This document shows positions 1 to 5,704 of a DNA stretch of 5,704 bases, in pieces. The notes under the pieces are model-generated. The model saw nothing but the letters and a program-made list of their open reading frames with translations. It was not told where the DNA came from and made no database searches. A program made the position numbers and the translations under genes. How positions within the stretch are numbered: position 1 is the stretch's first letter; each line of letters begins with the position of its first letter. Source of the DNA: Anaerolineae bacterium (lineage in GTDB: Bacteria > Chloroflexota > Anaerolineae > Aggregatilineales > Aggregatilineaceae); contig JAFGJA010000289.1 of assembly GCA_016929355.1 (NCBI GenBank), positions 1 through 5,704 on the forward strand, in the 5' to 3' direction.

Positions 1-1305
1 GTCACGATGAAGAATACGGCCTAAACGGGGCAAAGTCCGATCTGCACTGGATATGGGCGTGGTAGCCTGCTTGGGTGGGCTGGCAATAGGGGGCGCAACG
101 TGATCCGGTGGATGTAATTGATCTTCCAGATGCGGCTTAGTGACAGGCTGCGGAACCGGGTGTTCGATACGATCCGGTGTTTGGGCGGTATGGGCTGCCG
201 GGGCGCTAGTTAGTTTTTGGGCGGGCGATTCCGAAACAGGCGGGAGTGTTTCTTCCTCATCCCATAAATCGTCGCTGGTGTCGTTGTTGGTAGCGTCAAG
301 CGCGCTATCCACGCGGGGCACAAACTGCGACCATTCAGGTAATTTCATATCAGGGGGCGCAGGGACGGCAGCAGGTGCGCTGTCATGAGGGCGAGCAGAT
401 GGGTCGATGGTGACGATTTCCTGTGATGCGGTATCAAGCGAAATAGGTGGCGCGCCAACGGCTTCGGTGAGATCGTCGTATAAATCGCTGACGGAGGCGT
501 AGCGACGTGCCGGGTCTTTGGTTAAACACCGCAGCACAATTTCCTCAATAGCAAGATCAATATCCGGTTTGAATTTGCGGAGCGGTTCAGGCTTAACATA
601 AACCTGTTCGCGCGTGGTGCGAGTGGCGGTTGAGTCGCCTTCGATGCCGGGATGATCGCCGCGAAACGGTAGATACCCGGTGTACATGCGGTAGAGGATG
701 ATGCCAAGCGCGTAAATATCGGTGGCAACGGTAATGGGTTTGTCGCCGGTAATTTGCTCCGGGGCCATGTAATACGGTGTGCCGATGGTGATGCCGAGCG
801 TCAGATCGCTGGTGACATTCAGCAGGCGCGCGATGCCAAAATCGGTAACATAGAGTGTCCCATTTTCGTGGAGTAAAATGTTGGCGGGTTTGAGATCGCG
901 GTGAATCACACCTTCGGAATGGGCAAAATGCAGCGCGGCGGCGAGCGGCGTGAGGTAGGTCAGCGAATTAGCGGGCGTGATGGGGCCTTGCAGCACGGAT
1001 TCGAGCGTTGTGCCGGGAATGTAGTCCATCAGGATGAACATGGCGTTGTCGTCGGCTAATTCGACAATATCGTAGTAGCGGACGATGTTCGGGTGTTGCA
1101 GACGGGCGAGTACGGTGGCTTCGCGTTGGAAGCGGGCGAGAAAGGTCGGTTCCTGGGCGATCTCCCGGCGAAGCACTTTGGCGGCCAGCACCGCGCGGCG
1201 ATTGAGATCGGTGATGCGGTAGACATGCGCAAAACTGCCGACGCCGATCAGTTCTTCAAAGCGGTAGCGCTTGCCAAGCGTTTGTCCCAGAAAATTCTCT
1301 GACAT
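1..1305 (-). CDS. Hanks-type Ser/Thr protein kinase (PknB-like), C-terminus cut by the left edge
   Basis: Predicted to transfer phosphate from ATP to Ser/Thr of target proteins. The ATG at 1305 opens 435 visible codons with no stop before the left edge. The kinase domain spans about residues 15-280. Visible motifs are a glycine-rich loop (GVGSFAHVY, 21-29), the ATP-binding lysine in AAK (K43), the helix-C glutamate (E62), catalytic HRDLKPAN (135-142, D137 and N142), DFG (155-157), APE (181-183), DIYALG (196-201) and the late arginine in DPARR (264-268). The catalytic residues are intact, so it should be active; the third glycine of the loop is Ala26. From about residue 285 on the chain is a Pro/Ala/Asp-rich, low-complexity linker with an acidic patch (DDLWDEEE, about 345-352). 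No transmembrane helix is seen in the visible part, but one could follow, as in many PknB-like kinases. The gene lies 18 bases downstream of yigZ, whose TAA is in frame with no other start codon between, which fixes this start. Its substrate is unknown. Confidence 0.95.
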   Translation of the reverse strand, partial: MSENFLGQTLGKRYRFEELIGVGSFAHVYRITDLNRRAVLAAKVLRREIAQEPTFLARFQREATVLARLQHPNIVRYYDIVELADDNAMFILMDYIPGTTLESVLQGPITPANSLTYLTPLAAALHFAHSEGVIHRDLKPANILLHENGTLYVTDFGIARLLNVTSDLTLGITIGTPYYMAPEQITGDKPITVATDIYALGIILYRMYTGYLPFRGDHPGIEGDSTATRTTREQVYVKPEPLRKFKPDIDLAIEEIVLRCLTKDPARRYASVSDLYDDLTEAVGAPPISLDTASQEIVTIDPSARPHDSAPAAVPAPPDMKLPEWSQFVPRVDSALDATNNDTSDDLWDEEETLPPVSESPAQKLTSAPAAHTAQTPDRIEHPVPQPVTKPHLEDQLHPPDHVAPPIASPPKQATTPISSADRTLPRLGRILHRD

Positions 1306-1313
1306 GAATTGTT

Positions 1314-1319
1314 TCCTTC
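1314..1319 (-). promoter_or_regulatory. Shine-Dalgarno site of the kinase gene
   Basis: GAAGGA read on the minus strand, with 8 bases between it and the ATG at 1305. It fills most of the 18-base gap after the yigZ stop and supports the chosen kinase start, indicating independent ribosome loading rather than simple read-on from yigZ. Confidence 0.75.
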
Positions 1320-1323
1320 TTAG

Positions 1324-1944
1324 TTATCCGTCTAGCGTGGCGAGGATAATGGGTTCGACCTGACCTGCGGTCAGATTTTGGATCGCGTTGGATAAGGAGT
1401 CAAATTGATCAACCGGGATGTGGGCGTAAACGGTGACTTCAGCGTCGAATTCCTCGCTTTCGATGGTAGCGCGGTGGTCGTCCAGCATGATTTTTAAGCG
1501 TTCATAGAAGCTGTAATGCACGGTGATGCCGATATAGTGCTTCTCGATTTTCATTTCAATAGGCAAGGCGGCGACGGCATCTTTGGCCGCACCACCGTAG
1601 GCGCGCACGAGGCCGCCTGTGCCGAGTTTGGTCCCGCCAAAATAGCGCGTGACGACGATCACCACATCGCCAATATCTGCGCCGCGCAGCACAGCCAGGA
1701 TCGGCGGACCGGATGTGCCGGAAGGTTCGCCATCGTCGGTCATGCCTTCGGTGACGCTGCCGCCATAGCCGACTTTGAAGGCGTATACATGATGCGAAGC
1801 GTCGGGCATTTCGTTGCGCACGGATTGGATGAAGGCTTTCGCCTCATTGACGGTATCAGCGCGACCAATGGTGGCGATAAAACGCGAGTTGACGACGATA
1901 TTTTCCAGGCGGATCGTTTCGGCAGGAATGGGGTATTGGCTCAT
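1324..1944 (-). CDS. yigZ: YigZ/IMPACT (UPF0029) family protein
   Basis: A 206-residue protein, the usual length for bacterial YigZ. The N-terminal domain (about 1-125) has the UPF0029 signature: DDGEPSGTSGPP at 70-81 and GDVVIVVTRYFGGTKLGTGG at 92-111, followed by LVRAY. The C-terminal part (about 138-195) fits the ferredoxin-like DUF1949 domain found in this family. The biochemical role of YigZ is poorly settled; eukaryotic IMPACT relatives modulate Gcn2 signalling, and the bacterial fold suggests nucleic-acid or ribosome-related binding, so no precise function is claimed. It is presumably cytosolic, with no signal peptide or membrane segment. Its ATG overlaps the recJ stop as ATGA (1941-1944), and only a weak GGAA lies upstream (1952-1955), which points to translation coupled to recJ. 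The gene ends in TAA, 18 bases before the kinase. Confidence 0.95.
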   Translation of the reverse strand: MSQYPIPAETIRLENIVVNSRFIATIGRADTVNEAKAFIQSVRNEMPDASHHVYAFKVGYGGSVTEGMTDDGEPSGTSGPPILAVLRGADIGDVVIVVTRYFGGTKLGTGGLVRAYGGAAKDAVAALPIEMKIEKHYIGITVHYSFYERLKIMLDDHRATIESEEFDAEVTVYAHIPVDQFDSLSNAIQNLTAGQVEPIILATLDG

Positions 1945-4271
1945 TGGTCGGTTCCGAGTAGATGTTCGGGGGCGGCGCGGTGAAAATAGGCGCGATAGGC
2001 GGCGGTTTCCGCAATGGCGGCTTGTAATGCGGCGAATAGATCGTCGGCATCAGACGCAGCAGGGGGGGATTGGGTTGGTTTAGCCGGGGTGATCGTGAGA
2101 CTGCCCCCGCGTTGGTATTCAACGCTGATTTCGCCCTGCGCGGCAGTGTAATCAAGCGCCAGACGGATGGTGCGTTCGGATTGGGCGATGGCTTCGGCCA
2201 GCGCAGTGAGTGTGGTTTGCCCCGCTTGCTGATTGATGACGTACTTCACTAGTTCCAGAATCCGGTGTAAAACGTCCGGGAAGGCGGTAAGCGGCGGATT
2301 GATGCCTAATAGCACAATTTGGACGGGTTGAACGCGCGCAAGGGCTGTTTGGAGCGCCTGAGGGCTGTTAGGCGTAGTGTGGATGACAAAAATTTGCGAT
2401 TCGGTGAGTTCGGAAAGTGGTTGGCCGGGTGATTCCGCGCGGCGATAGCCTTCCGCCCAGATTGCGGCGTCGGGATGTTTGGCGCGAATTTCGCTCAATA
2501 GGTGGGCGGGATCAGGATCGTGGCGGTGATCGATGATTTCGCGGGCTGGCGGTGTGATTTCGATAGGAGCGTGTTCTGAGCGGCGATGATCGACCATGAC
2601 GAGTTGCAGGCGCGTTTCATCGCGGAAGGTGTTGATTTCCAGTTCGTAGGCGAAATCGAATAAGCCAGTGGGCAGGGGTTGGTCGGCGCTGTTCCACCAG
2701 ATGACGTTTTGCCGGTTGCCGTCGGCATCTTCCACGATCAGGCGGCGATGCTGCTGTGTGCGCCCGATAAAGGCGGCGCTTTTGAGCGTGAGATCGCGTG
2801 TAGCAAGGGTGATGCGCGGGTTGCCTTCGCCAAAGGGGGCGAGGCGATTAAGTTCACCTACCAGATCGAGCGTGAGATCGGGCAGCGTGAGATAGGCGTC
2901 GAGTTGGAGGCCGGGGCGGACGGTGGGATCGCGCGTTTCTTTGAGTGTGTTTGATAGGCGGCGGCGAAACGCGGGAATATTATCAACTGGGAGCGCGAGA
3001 CCGGCTGCGCCAGGGTGTCCGCCGTGATGCGTCAGGAGATCGGCCTGAGCAGCGATGGCGGCGCCGATGTCATAGCCGGGGGCAGATCGGGCCGATCCGC
3101 GTGCTGTCCCATCCGGGCTGGTGGTGAGTAGCACAACGGGGCGCTGGTAGCGATCAGCGAGGTGGCTGGCGACAATGCCGAGAATCCCGGCGTGCCAATT
3201 GGGATGGGCTACAACTAATGCTTCCCAATCGAGCAGAGTCGAATCACGGGCAATTTGTTCTTGCGCGGCGGCGTAAATCTGGCGATTTTGTAGGCGACGT
3301 TGATTGTTGAGTCCTTCGAGTTGCAGCGCGAGAACGTGGGCTTGTGTGGGATCGGTGGTGGTGAGCAGTTCGACAACCGGGCGGGCATCGTCCAGGCGTC
3401 CGGCGGCGTTAAGGCGCGGGCCAAGTTGGAAGCCGATGTCGGTAGCGTTGAGGCGATTCGAGTCCAGTTCGGCGATTTCGATCAAGGCGCGTAGGCCAAT
3501 GCGCTCGGTGTGGCGCAAACGATCTAGCCCTAGTTGAAGCAGATAGCGGGTGTCGTTGGTCTGTGTGGCAACATCCGCGACGATGCCTAACGCGACGAGA
3601 TCAAGGAGATGGGGTAAATCACCACCGCGTTCCGGCGCGGCATACGTATAAAGATACTGCATGAGCTTATAGGCTACGCCCACGCCGGGGAGTGAGGCGA
3701 GAGCATGATCGGCGGGGAGGCGCTTCGGATTGACAACGGCGGCAGCGTCCGGTAATTCAGGCGGCAGATCGTGGTGATCGGTGATGATGGGTGTTACATC
3801 ACGCGATTTCGTGTAGTCAACTGCCTCATGCGCCGAAACCCCTGTATCACAGGTTAACAACAGCCCCGGTCTAACCGTGTCAAGCTGCATCGCAAGACTA
3901 TCCAGACGAATACCATGCGATTCACGCAAACGATGCGGAATATAAAACGCTACATCTGCACCAAGTCCCCGCAACCCATCCAACAATAAAGCGGTTGCGG
4001 TCTGTCCATCAACATCAAAATCACCCCAAATCAGGATACGCTCACCTGCTTGTATCGCACGAATCAGAAGTTCCGCAGCGATGACCAGATCAGGTAAGAC
4101 ATCCGGCGGGGTAGGGACGTAATGCCCAGAGTCTAAAAACGCACGCGCTCGCTCAGGTGTTGTATAACCACGCTGAGTAAGGATTTGCGTCACAAGAGAG
4201 TGCCCGCCAATTATTGTACGAAGTTCGGTGTTTGGAGAAACGGAGGGTGGATCATGCCAGATAAGTGTCAT
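1941..4271 (-). CDS. recJ: Single-stranded-DNA-specific 5'-to-3' exonuclease RecJ
   Basis: A metal-dependent exonuclease that degrades single-stranded DNA from the 5' end in recombination, mismatch and base-excision repair; cytosolic. The 776 residues carry the DHH-family motifs in order: DFDVDG (84-89), TCDTGVS (140-146), DHH (165-167), VVNPKR (179-184), GIVADV (229-234) and LGPRLNAAGRL (283-293). The DHHA1 half follows with HPNWHAGILGIVASHL (356-371), GSARS (392-396) and HHGGHPGAAG (415-424). An OB-like region starts near LAPFGEGNPR (477-486). All the metal-ligand motifs look intact. At 776 residues it is longer than E. coli RecJ (577): about 200 C-terminal residues follow the OB region, including a helix-turn-helix-like stretch at about 685-730. 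The ATG at 4271 is the first possible start after the in-frame TAG of the nuclease gene; only a weak AGG (4279-4281) precedes it. The stop overlaps the yigZ start. Strand composition changes inside the 5' part of the gene (see findings). Confidence 0.97.
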   Translation of the reverse strand: MTLIWHDPPSVSPNTELRTIIGGHSLVTQILTQRGYTTPERARAFLDSGHYVPTPPDVLPDLVIAAELLIRAIQAGERILIWGDFDVDGQTATALLLDGLRGLGADVAFYIPHRLRESHGIRLDSLAMQLDTVRPGLLLTCDTGVSAHEAVDYTKSRDVTPIITDHHDLPPELPDAAAVVNPKRLPADHALASLPGVGVAYKLMQYLYTYAAPERGGDLPHLLDLVALGIVADVATQTNDTRYLLQLGLDRLRHTERIGLRALIEIAELDSNRLNATDIGFQLGPRLNAAGRLDDARPVVELLTTTDPTQAHVLALQLEGLNNQRRLQNRQIYAAAQEQIARDSTLLDWEALVVAHPNWHAGILGIVASHLADRYQRPVVLLTTSPDGTARGSARSAPGYDIGAAIAAQADLLTHHGGHPGAAGLALPVDNIPAFRRRLSNTLKETRDPTVRPGLQLDAYLTLPDLTLDLVGELNRLAPFGEGNPRITLATRDLTLKSAAFIGRTQQHRRLIVEDADGNRQNVIWWNSADQPLPTGLFDFAYELEINTFRDETRLQLVMVDHRRSEHAPIEITPPAREIIDHRHDPDPAHLLSEIRAKHPDAAIWAEGYRRAESPGQPLSELTESQIFVIHTTPNSPQALQTALARVQPVQIVLLGINPPLTAFPDVLHRILELVKYVINQQAGQTTLTALAEAIAQSERTIRLALDYTAAQGEISVEYQRGGSLTITPAKPTQSPPAASDADDLFAALQAAIAETAAYRAYFHRAAPEHLLGTDQ

Positions 4272-4300
4272 TGGCGAGCCTGTATTTTTCGTGTAGTCAT
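4268..4300 (-). CDS. Possible 10-codon coupling mini-ORF upstream of recJ
   Basis: An ATG at 4300, four bases after the TAG of the nuclease gene, opens ten codons (MTTRKIQARQ). It ends in a TGA that overlaps the recJ ATG as ATGA (4268-4271). It uses a different frame from both neighbours. The arrangement would let ribosomes finishing the nuclease re-initiate and be delivered to recJ, which has a weak ribosome site of its own. No good Shine-Dalgarno lies at a standard distance: GAGG at 4316-4319 is 15 bases away. With so few codons this may be chance, and the peptide itself is unlikely to matter. Confidence 0.2.
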   Translation of the reverse strand: MTTRKIQARQ

Positions 4301-4304
4301 AAAC

Positions 4305-5132
4305 CTAAAAACCAACCTCACCAACACCACCCAAAACAAAAAAATCAACCACATCCGAAATATTATCGTGACTATTACTTATGTCCAACAAATTACCACT
4401 CCGAACACCCCGACCACATAACGAACGATATACACAAAACCGACACAACTGCTCATCCGCAGTCAACAACCAATCCAACCGCGCGCCAACACCAGAAACT
4501 AAACCAGACAAATATCCTCGATCACCATCAAACAGAGCAACGGAATAATCAAAAACAACAAACGAATCCATCTGCGACACTACACAATAAATCAAACTAA
4601 TTTGATCCAAGTCAAGTTCGTAACCCAACAAACGCCCGCCCGCCGCCGCCATCACATACAAATATACTCGTGTTTGCAAACGCGCCGCAAACCACTGACG
4701 CGAAGGAACACGCGCATACGTTTTCCAATCAAAAATGACGACACGCCCACCCGGTGTAACTACCACCAGATCAAACATTGCCATCAAAGGCACACCCGCC
4801 ACCACTGTAAACAACGACAACTCAGGATAACGCGCGCCTTCTAAATCGTGCAAAAAATCAAAATCCAAATACGCACGCCACCATGCCTGCAAATCGGGAT
4901 CATCAGCTACCGTTTCCGCAAGTAAAGCCACATCCATACCTAGTTGATGACGCTCAACAAGACGGTGAAAGCGTGTGCCACGATAGACATGCTGCTCATG
5001 TTCCAAAACAGGCTCAACATGCACACCCGGCCAAGACTGCGATTCCAAATAGCGCAGTTGAAAGCGACGCGGACAATCTACGTAATCCTGCAAGCTACTT
5101 TGACTGAAACGAAATCCCTCAGGTAAAGACAC
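4305..5132 (-). CDS. Stand-alone RecB-family PD-(D/E)XK nuclease with probable Fe-S cluster
   Basis: A 275-residue protein matching the RecB/AddB/Cas4-type nuclease fold (PDDEXK_1 group). The N-terminus has the family lead-in SSLQDYVDCPRRFQLRYLE (12-30). It is followed by GTRFHRLVE (52-60, H56 and E60), a possible active-site PEL (103-105), MAMFDLVVV (117-125, D121), FDWKT (134-138, D135 and K137) and the QxxxY helix QTRVY (153-157). The core metal-binding residues are present, so activity is expected. Cys20 plus Cys230, Cys233 and Cys239 (CRFCVYRSLC) match the split four-cysteine pattern that holds a 4Fe-4S cluster in AddB and Cas4. The start is GTG: an in-frame TAA lies directly before it and a strong GAGGAG is 10 bases upstream. 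The gene follows the helicase by 14 bases and is 33 bases from recJ. The coding strand is strikingly rich in G and T and poor in C. It lacks Cas4-type neighbours, so a role with the helicase is favoured. Confidence 0.9.
   Translation of the reverse strand: MSLPEGFRFSQSSLQDYVDCPRRFQLRYLESQSWPGVHVEPVLEHEQHVYRGTRFHRLVERHQLGMDVALLAETVADDPDLQAWWRAYLDFDFLHDLEGARYPELSLFTVVAGVPLMAMFDLVVVTPGGRVVIFDWKTYARVPSRQWFAARLQTRVYLYVMAAAGGRLLGYELDLDQISLIYCVVSQMDSFVVFDYSVALFDGDRGYLSGLVSGVGARLDWLLTADEQLCRFCVYRSLCGRGVRSGNLLDISNSHDNISDVVDFFVLGGVGEVGF
4312..4332 (-). other. Candidate two-tier G-quadruplex in the transcript
   Basis: On the minus strand this reads GGG-T-GG-TGTT-GG-TGA-GG-TT-GG: five G-tracts with loops of 1 to 4 bases, with a further GG at 4304-4305. 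It encodes the Gly/Val-rich end of the nuclease and ends 40 bases before the recJ ATG. Two-tier structures are weakly stable and the run may simply reflect Gly and Val codons, so a function is only a suggestion. Confidence 0.25.
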
Positions 5133-5142
5133 TTATGTTACA

Positions 5143-5148
5143 CTCCTC
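5143..5148 (-). promoter_or_regulatory. Shine-Dalgarno site deciding the GTG start of the nuclease gene
   Basis: GAGGAG on the minus strand, 10 bases before the GTG at 5132. It overlaps the TGA stop of the helicase gene (5147-5149), so terminating ribosomes sit on the loading site of the next gene. This indicates tight coupling of helicase and nuclease synthesis and supports a GTG start. Confidence 0.8.
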
Positions 5149-5704
5149 ACAATTCACGAGCGACATATTCACCGAGCGCCGCTAACGGCAACGCGGGTTG
5201 ATTTTCAAAGCCACTCCCTTTTTGCCAGAAGCGACCCATATTCCATATCAGGATTACCTCACGGCGCGCGCGCGTAATACCCACATACAGCAAACGCAAC
5301 CGCTCTTTCGCATAATCAATCCGAGCGGATAACGTGGCTGCGCCTTCCTCATAACCGATCATATCCTGAGCCAAAACCGCTTTGAGTTGGGCCAGTAATT
5401 CAGCTTCTAGATTCAAGTGATCGACGGAATGATCAACAGCAGCGCGGACATTCCAACGCTCGCCTAAGAATGAATCATAAGGCAGCGCCGAGGGAAACCC
5501 ATAATTGCTAACCGCCAGCAAATAGACCCGATCCCATTCCAAACCTTTGGCGGCGTGCATCGTAGAAACCGTAATTACGCCGGGTTTAGGCGCGTAACCT
5601 TCGCCCACATCATCAAAACCGATAAAACGACGCTCGTTGCTGCTGATCACGCGCAACTCTTCAACAAACTGCGGCAAACGCCAATCAGGATGGGTATGAG
5701 AAAC
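5147..5704 (-). CDS. UvrD/PcrA-type superfamily 1 DNA helicase, C-terminal part only
   Basis: An ATP-driven DNA-unwinding enzyme. Only the last 185 residues are in the window; the frame is open to the right edge, so the true start lies outside. The fragment holds the end of helicase domain 2. Motif V reads ITVSTMHAAKGLEWDRVYLL (visible residues 44-63), with the TxHxxKGLEW core typical of UvrD, PcrA, Rep and AddA. Motif VI reads RLLYVGITRARRE (about 137-149), with the ATP-contacting arginine in TRAR. About 64 residues between them carry the usual insert. Only about 38 residues follow motif VI, so there is no C-terminal nuclease domain as in AddA or RecB and no long PcrA-like tail. The nuclease is instead encoded by the next gene, 14 bases on, whose ribosome site overlaps this stop. 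Walker A and B motifs cannot be checked here. PcrA, UvrD or an AddA-like helicase are all possible, so no symbol is given. Confidence 0.92.
   Translation of the reverse strand, partial: VSHTHPDWRLPQFVEELRVISSNERRFIGFDDVGEGYAPKPGVITVSTMHAAKGLEWDRVYLLAVSNYGFPSALPYDSFLGERWNVRAAVDHSVDHLNLEAELLAQLKAVLAQDMIGYEEGAATLSARIDYAKERLRLLYVGITRARREVILIWNMGRFWQKGSGFENQPALPLAALGEYVAREL

Noticed and set aside
140..388. An 82-codon + strand frame opposite the kinase linker
   Set aside because: Low-complexity Ser/Gly composition is the complement of the Pro/Ala-rich linker; no homology or ribosome site seen.
1306..1323. Terminator or promoter between yigZ and the kinase
   Set aside because: The 18-base gap is occupied by the ribosome site and has no inverted repeat or room for a promoter.
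1516..1983. A 155-codon open frame on the + strand opposite yigZ
   Set aside because: It lies wholly antisense to yigZ and the recJ end, has no recognisable domain, and its residues mirror the codons of the real gene.
2679..2954. Several + strand frames of 60-91 codons opposite recJ (2668-3537)
   Set aside because: All overlap conserved recJ coding sequence and contain no recognisable motif.
3780..3900. Chromosome terminus or dif site at the skew switch
   Set aside because: The position is inside conserved recJ coding sequence, no dif-like palindrome was recognised, and skew partly reverts at 4081-4260.
4265..4600. A 111-codon + strand frame rich in Asn, Gln, Thr and His
   Set aside because: It is the complement of the G/T-rich nuclease gene; composition-driven, with no domain, while the opposite strand carries clear nuclease motifs.
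4305..5132. The nuclease as a CRISPR-associated Cas4
   Set aside because: Cas4 shares the four cysteines and DWK-type core, but no cas1, cas2 or repeat array is present and the neighbours are repair genes.
5264..5274. Alternating GC run that could form Z-DNA
   Set aside because: Only 11 bases and fully explained by the codons for the conserved TRAR of helicase motif VI.

Overview
The window is densely coding and everything lies on the minus strand. Transcription therefore runs from the right edge to the left edge through five genes: a superfamily 1A (UvrD/PcrA-type) helicase whose beginning lies off the right edge, a stand-alone RecB-family PD-(D/E)XK nuclease, recJ, yigZ (IMPACT/UPF0029 family), and a Hanks-type Ser/Thr protein kinase that runs off the left edge. 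Intergenic gaps are 14, 33, about -1 (an ATGA overlap) and 18 bases, so the set looks like one operon. No internal promoter, hairpin terminator, RNA gene, CRISPR array, insertion sequence or attachment site could be supported, and no stretch over 300 bases lacks a gene.

The likely source is a bacterium of the Chloroflexota (perhaps Anaerolineae or a relative). This is inferred from the wording of the kinase N-terminus (NFLGQTLGKRYR followed by a glycine loop), the long RecJ, and the mid-to-high GC content. No database search was possible, so the assignment is tentative.

Functionally, the right half forms a DNA-processing group. The helicase tail ends soon after motif VI and carries no fused nuclease. 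The next gene supplies a separate RecB-like nuclease with a probable four-cysteine iron-sulfur cluster, and RecJ adds a 5'-to-3' single-strand exonuclease. Together they could unwind and resect DNA ends, like a split AddAB/RecBCD-type machine plus RecJ. YigZ and the kinase follow in the same transcription unit, but nothing visible links them directly to DNA repair.

Two non-gene signals deserve attention. The strand composition (GC skew) changes within the 5' part of recJ, although all genes keep the same orientation. The nuclease-recJ junction has a 60-base tract with no C in the transcript, a cluster of GG tracts, and a 10-codon mini-ORF bridging the nuclease stop and the recJ start. I see no clear-cut new defence or mobile system; the helicase-nuclease-RecJ group is the best candidate for follow-up.
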